In this document: one piece after another, positions 63,082 through 64,000 of the stretch
Numbering within the stretch: position 1 is the stretch's first letter
Layout of the letters: every line of letters starts with the position of its first letter
Assembly: GCF_003130585.1 (NCBI RefSeq)
Contig: NZ_QFKX01000001.1
Coordinates: 930,001 to 994,000 of the forward strand
Direction of reading: 5' to 3'
Source of the DNA: Brachybacterium endophyticum
GTDB taxonomy: Bacteria > Actinomycetota > Actinomycetes > Actinomycetales > Dermabacteraceae
DNA length: 64,000 nt
The notes under the pieces: generated by a model
Database searches by the model: none
The model's input: only the letters and a program-made list of their open reading frames with translations
What the model was told of the DNA's origin: nothing
Translations under genes and position numbers: made by a program

Positions 63082-64000
63082 ATGACCGAGACCACCACGA
63101 CTGCCACCACGGACCGTTCCCTCGACGCCGCGACGGGAGGTGGTCGGCTCGGGCACGGGGAGGACCACGACCCGCGAACGGGCGACGTGCCCCGAACGGG
63201 TGATGCGCCTCGAACGGGTGCAGGGGGAGCCGGAGGCGCTGACGCCGACACCCCGGCTCTCGGCAGCGAGGAGATCACAGGGTCCAGCACGGCCACCGGC
63301 CTGCTGGACCCTTCCGTTTCCCCGACGACCGCTCCCGGGGTGACATCGGCCGACGGAGCGCCCGTCGCCGTGGTGCGCTCCCTCGAGCCCGGCGGTGCCC
63401 AGGAGGCCCTTCCTGATCTCGAAGTGGGAACGCTGACCTACGTGCTGGACACCTCCGTGCTGCTGTCCGACCCGCAGGCGCTCGTGCGCTTCGCCGAGCA
63501 CGACATCGTGCTGCCGATCGTGGTGATCACCGAGCTCGAGTCCAAGCGTCACCATCCGGACCTGGGCTTCTTCGCCCGCCAGGCCCTGCGGATCCTCGAC
63601 GACCTGCGGGATCGCTACGGGAACCTCTCGGTGCCCCTGCCCATCGGGGAGGACGGCGGGCACGTGCACGTCGAGCTCAACCACTCCTCGGACCGGTCCC
63701 TGCCCGACGGGTTCCGGCTGGGTGACAACGACACCCGCATCCTCGCGGTCGCCAAGAACCTCCAGCTCGAGGGCAAGAGCATCGTGCTGGTCTCCAAGGA
63801 CCTGCCGATGCGCATCAAGGCCTCGGCCTGCGGGATCCACGCGGAGGAGTACCGCGCCGAGCTCGCCCGCGACCGCGGGTACACGGGAATGGTCTCGGCG
63901 GCGACCGGGGAGGAGGAGATGTCGGCCCTGTACGACGGGAACGACGTGGAGGTCCCCGACGTCTCCCACCGTCCCGTCCACACCGGCGTCACCCTCACCA
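63082..64000 (+). CDS. PIN-PhoH ATPase (PhoH2-like), 3' end outside the window
   Basis: 306 residues are visible, with no stop before the window ends. Residues 1-115 are a Thr/Gly/Asp-rich disordered tail with a small repeat (RTGDVPRTGDAPRTG). A PIN ribonuclease domain starts at 120: YVLDTSVLLSDP with Asp123, then PIVVITELESKR (Glu), GDNDTRILAVA and LVSKDLPMRIKASACG, each carrying the expected acidic residues. The PhoH P-loop ATPase should follow beyond the window. PIN-PhoH fusions such as PhoH2 are RNA-unwinding ribonucleases. Confidence 0.88.
   Translation, partial: MTETTTTATTDRSLDAATGGGRLGHGEDHDPRTGDVPRTGDAPRTGAGGAGGADADTPALGSEEITGSSTATGLLDPSVSPTTAPGVTSADGAPVAVVRSLEPGGAQEALPDLEVGTLTYVLDTSVLLSDPQALVRFAEHDIVLPIVVITELESKRHHPDLGFFARQALRILDDLRDRYGNLSVPLPIGEDGGHVHVELNHSSDRSLPDGFRLGDNDTRILAVAKNLQLEGKSIVLVSKDLPMRIKASACGIHAEEYRAELARDRGYTGMVSAATGEEEMSALYDGNDVEVPDVSHRPVHTGVTLT

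Overview
The window is 64 kb of very GC-rich chromosome from an actinobacterium. Four things point there: strong G/C bias at third codon positions, a mycothiol S-conjugate amidase (Mca), many TAnnnT -10 boxes placed 6-7 nt ahead of a start codon (leaderless genes), and ribosomal operons in actinobacterial order. My best guess is a member of the Micrococcales, perhaps Brachybacterium or another Dermabacteraceae. The genus is inference from gene content, not from a search. Nearly all of the window is chromosomal core. I see no phage, insertion sequence, CRISPR array, rRNA or tRNA.

Region 1 (1-15.2 kb, + strand) is the S10/spc/alpha ribosomal superoperon: rplV end, rpsC, rplP, rpmC, rpsQ, then a break holding an MHS-type symporter, then rplN-rplX-rplE-rpsN-rpsH-rplF-rplR-rpsE-rpmD-rplO, secY-adk-map, infA-rpmJ-rpsM-rpsK-rpoA-rplQ. 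A perfect 17-bp bidirectional terminator closes it. rpsD is not in the cluster. L17 carries a fused C-terminal module and L24 an internal insertion.

Region 2 (15.2-35.9 kb) separates rplQ from truA, which are often neighbours. It holds a sugar module on the - strand (SorC-type regulator, FucP-like permease, PfkB kinase) directly behind purL. Next is a fatty-acid beta-oxidation module (TetR regulator and acyl-CoA oxidase on -, thiolase, large FabG and MaoC hydratase on +). After that come an rRNA methyltransferase-like gene, a nucleoside hydrolase, a small membrane protein with a winged-helix regulator, purS-purQ, a metallo-beta-lactamase-fold hydrolase, and purD-purC.

Region 3 (35.5-38.6 kb) has an intergenic stretch unusually rich in structure: G-quadruplex motifs, a 60-bp palindrome and tandem repeats. 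It is followed by leaderless truA, then rplM-rpsI behind a strong promoter and a roughly 250-nt leader. Just after the rpsI terminator lies a deletion remnant of an alanine-racemase-like gene.

Region 4 (38.7-54 kb) carries an aldehyde dehydrogenase, a SWIM-SNF2 ATPase, glmM, coaA, glmS, and the acpS-nnr-alr-tsaE-tsaB-rimI operon. Together these serve amino-sugar, CoA/ACP and D-alanine supply for the cell wall, plus tRNA t6A modification (tsaD is absent here). Several of these enzymes have long acidic Ala/Pro/Glu-rich inserts.

Region 5 (54-64 kb) has an ABC exporter pair, an AI-2E-type permease, greA-DUF4307 opposite mca and a small membrane protein, a hemolysin-III protein, a cis-prenyltransferase, and a PIN-PhoH gene that runs off the end. 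As I recall, this order resembles the greA-to-phoH2 neighbourhood of Mycobacterium tuberculosis.
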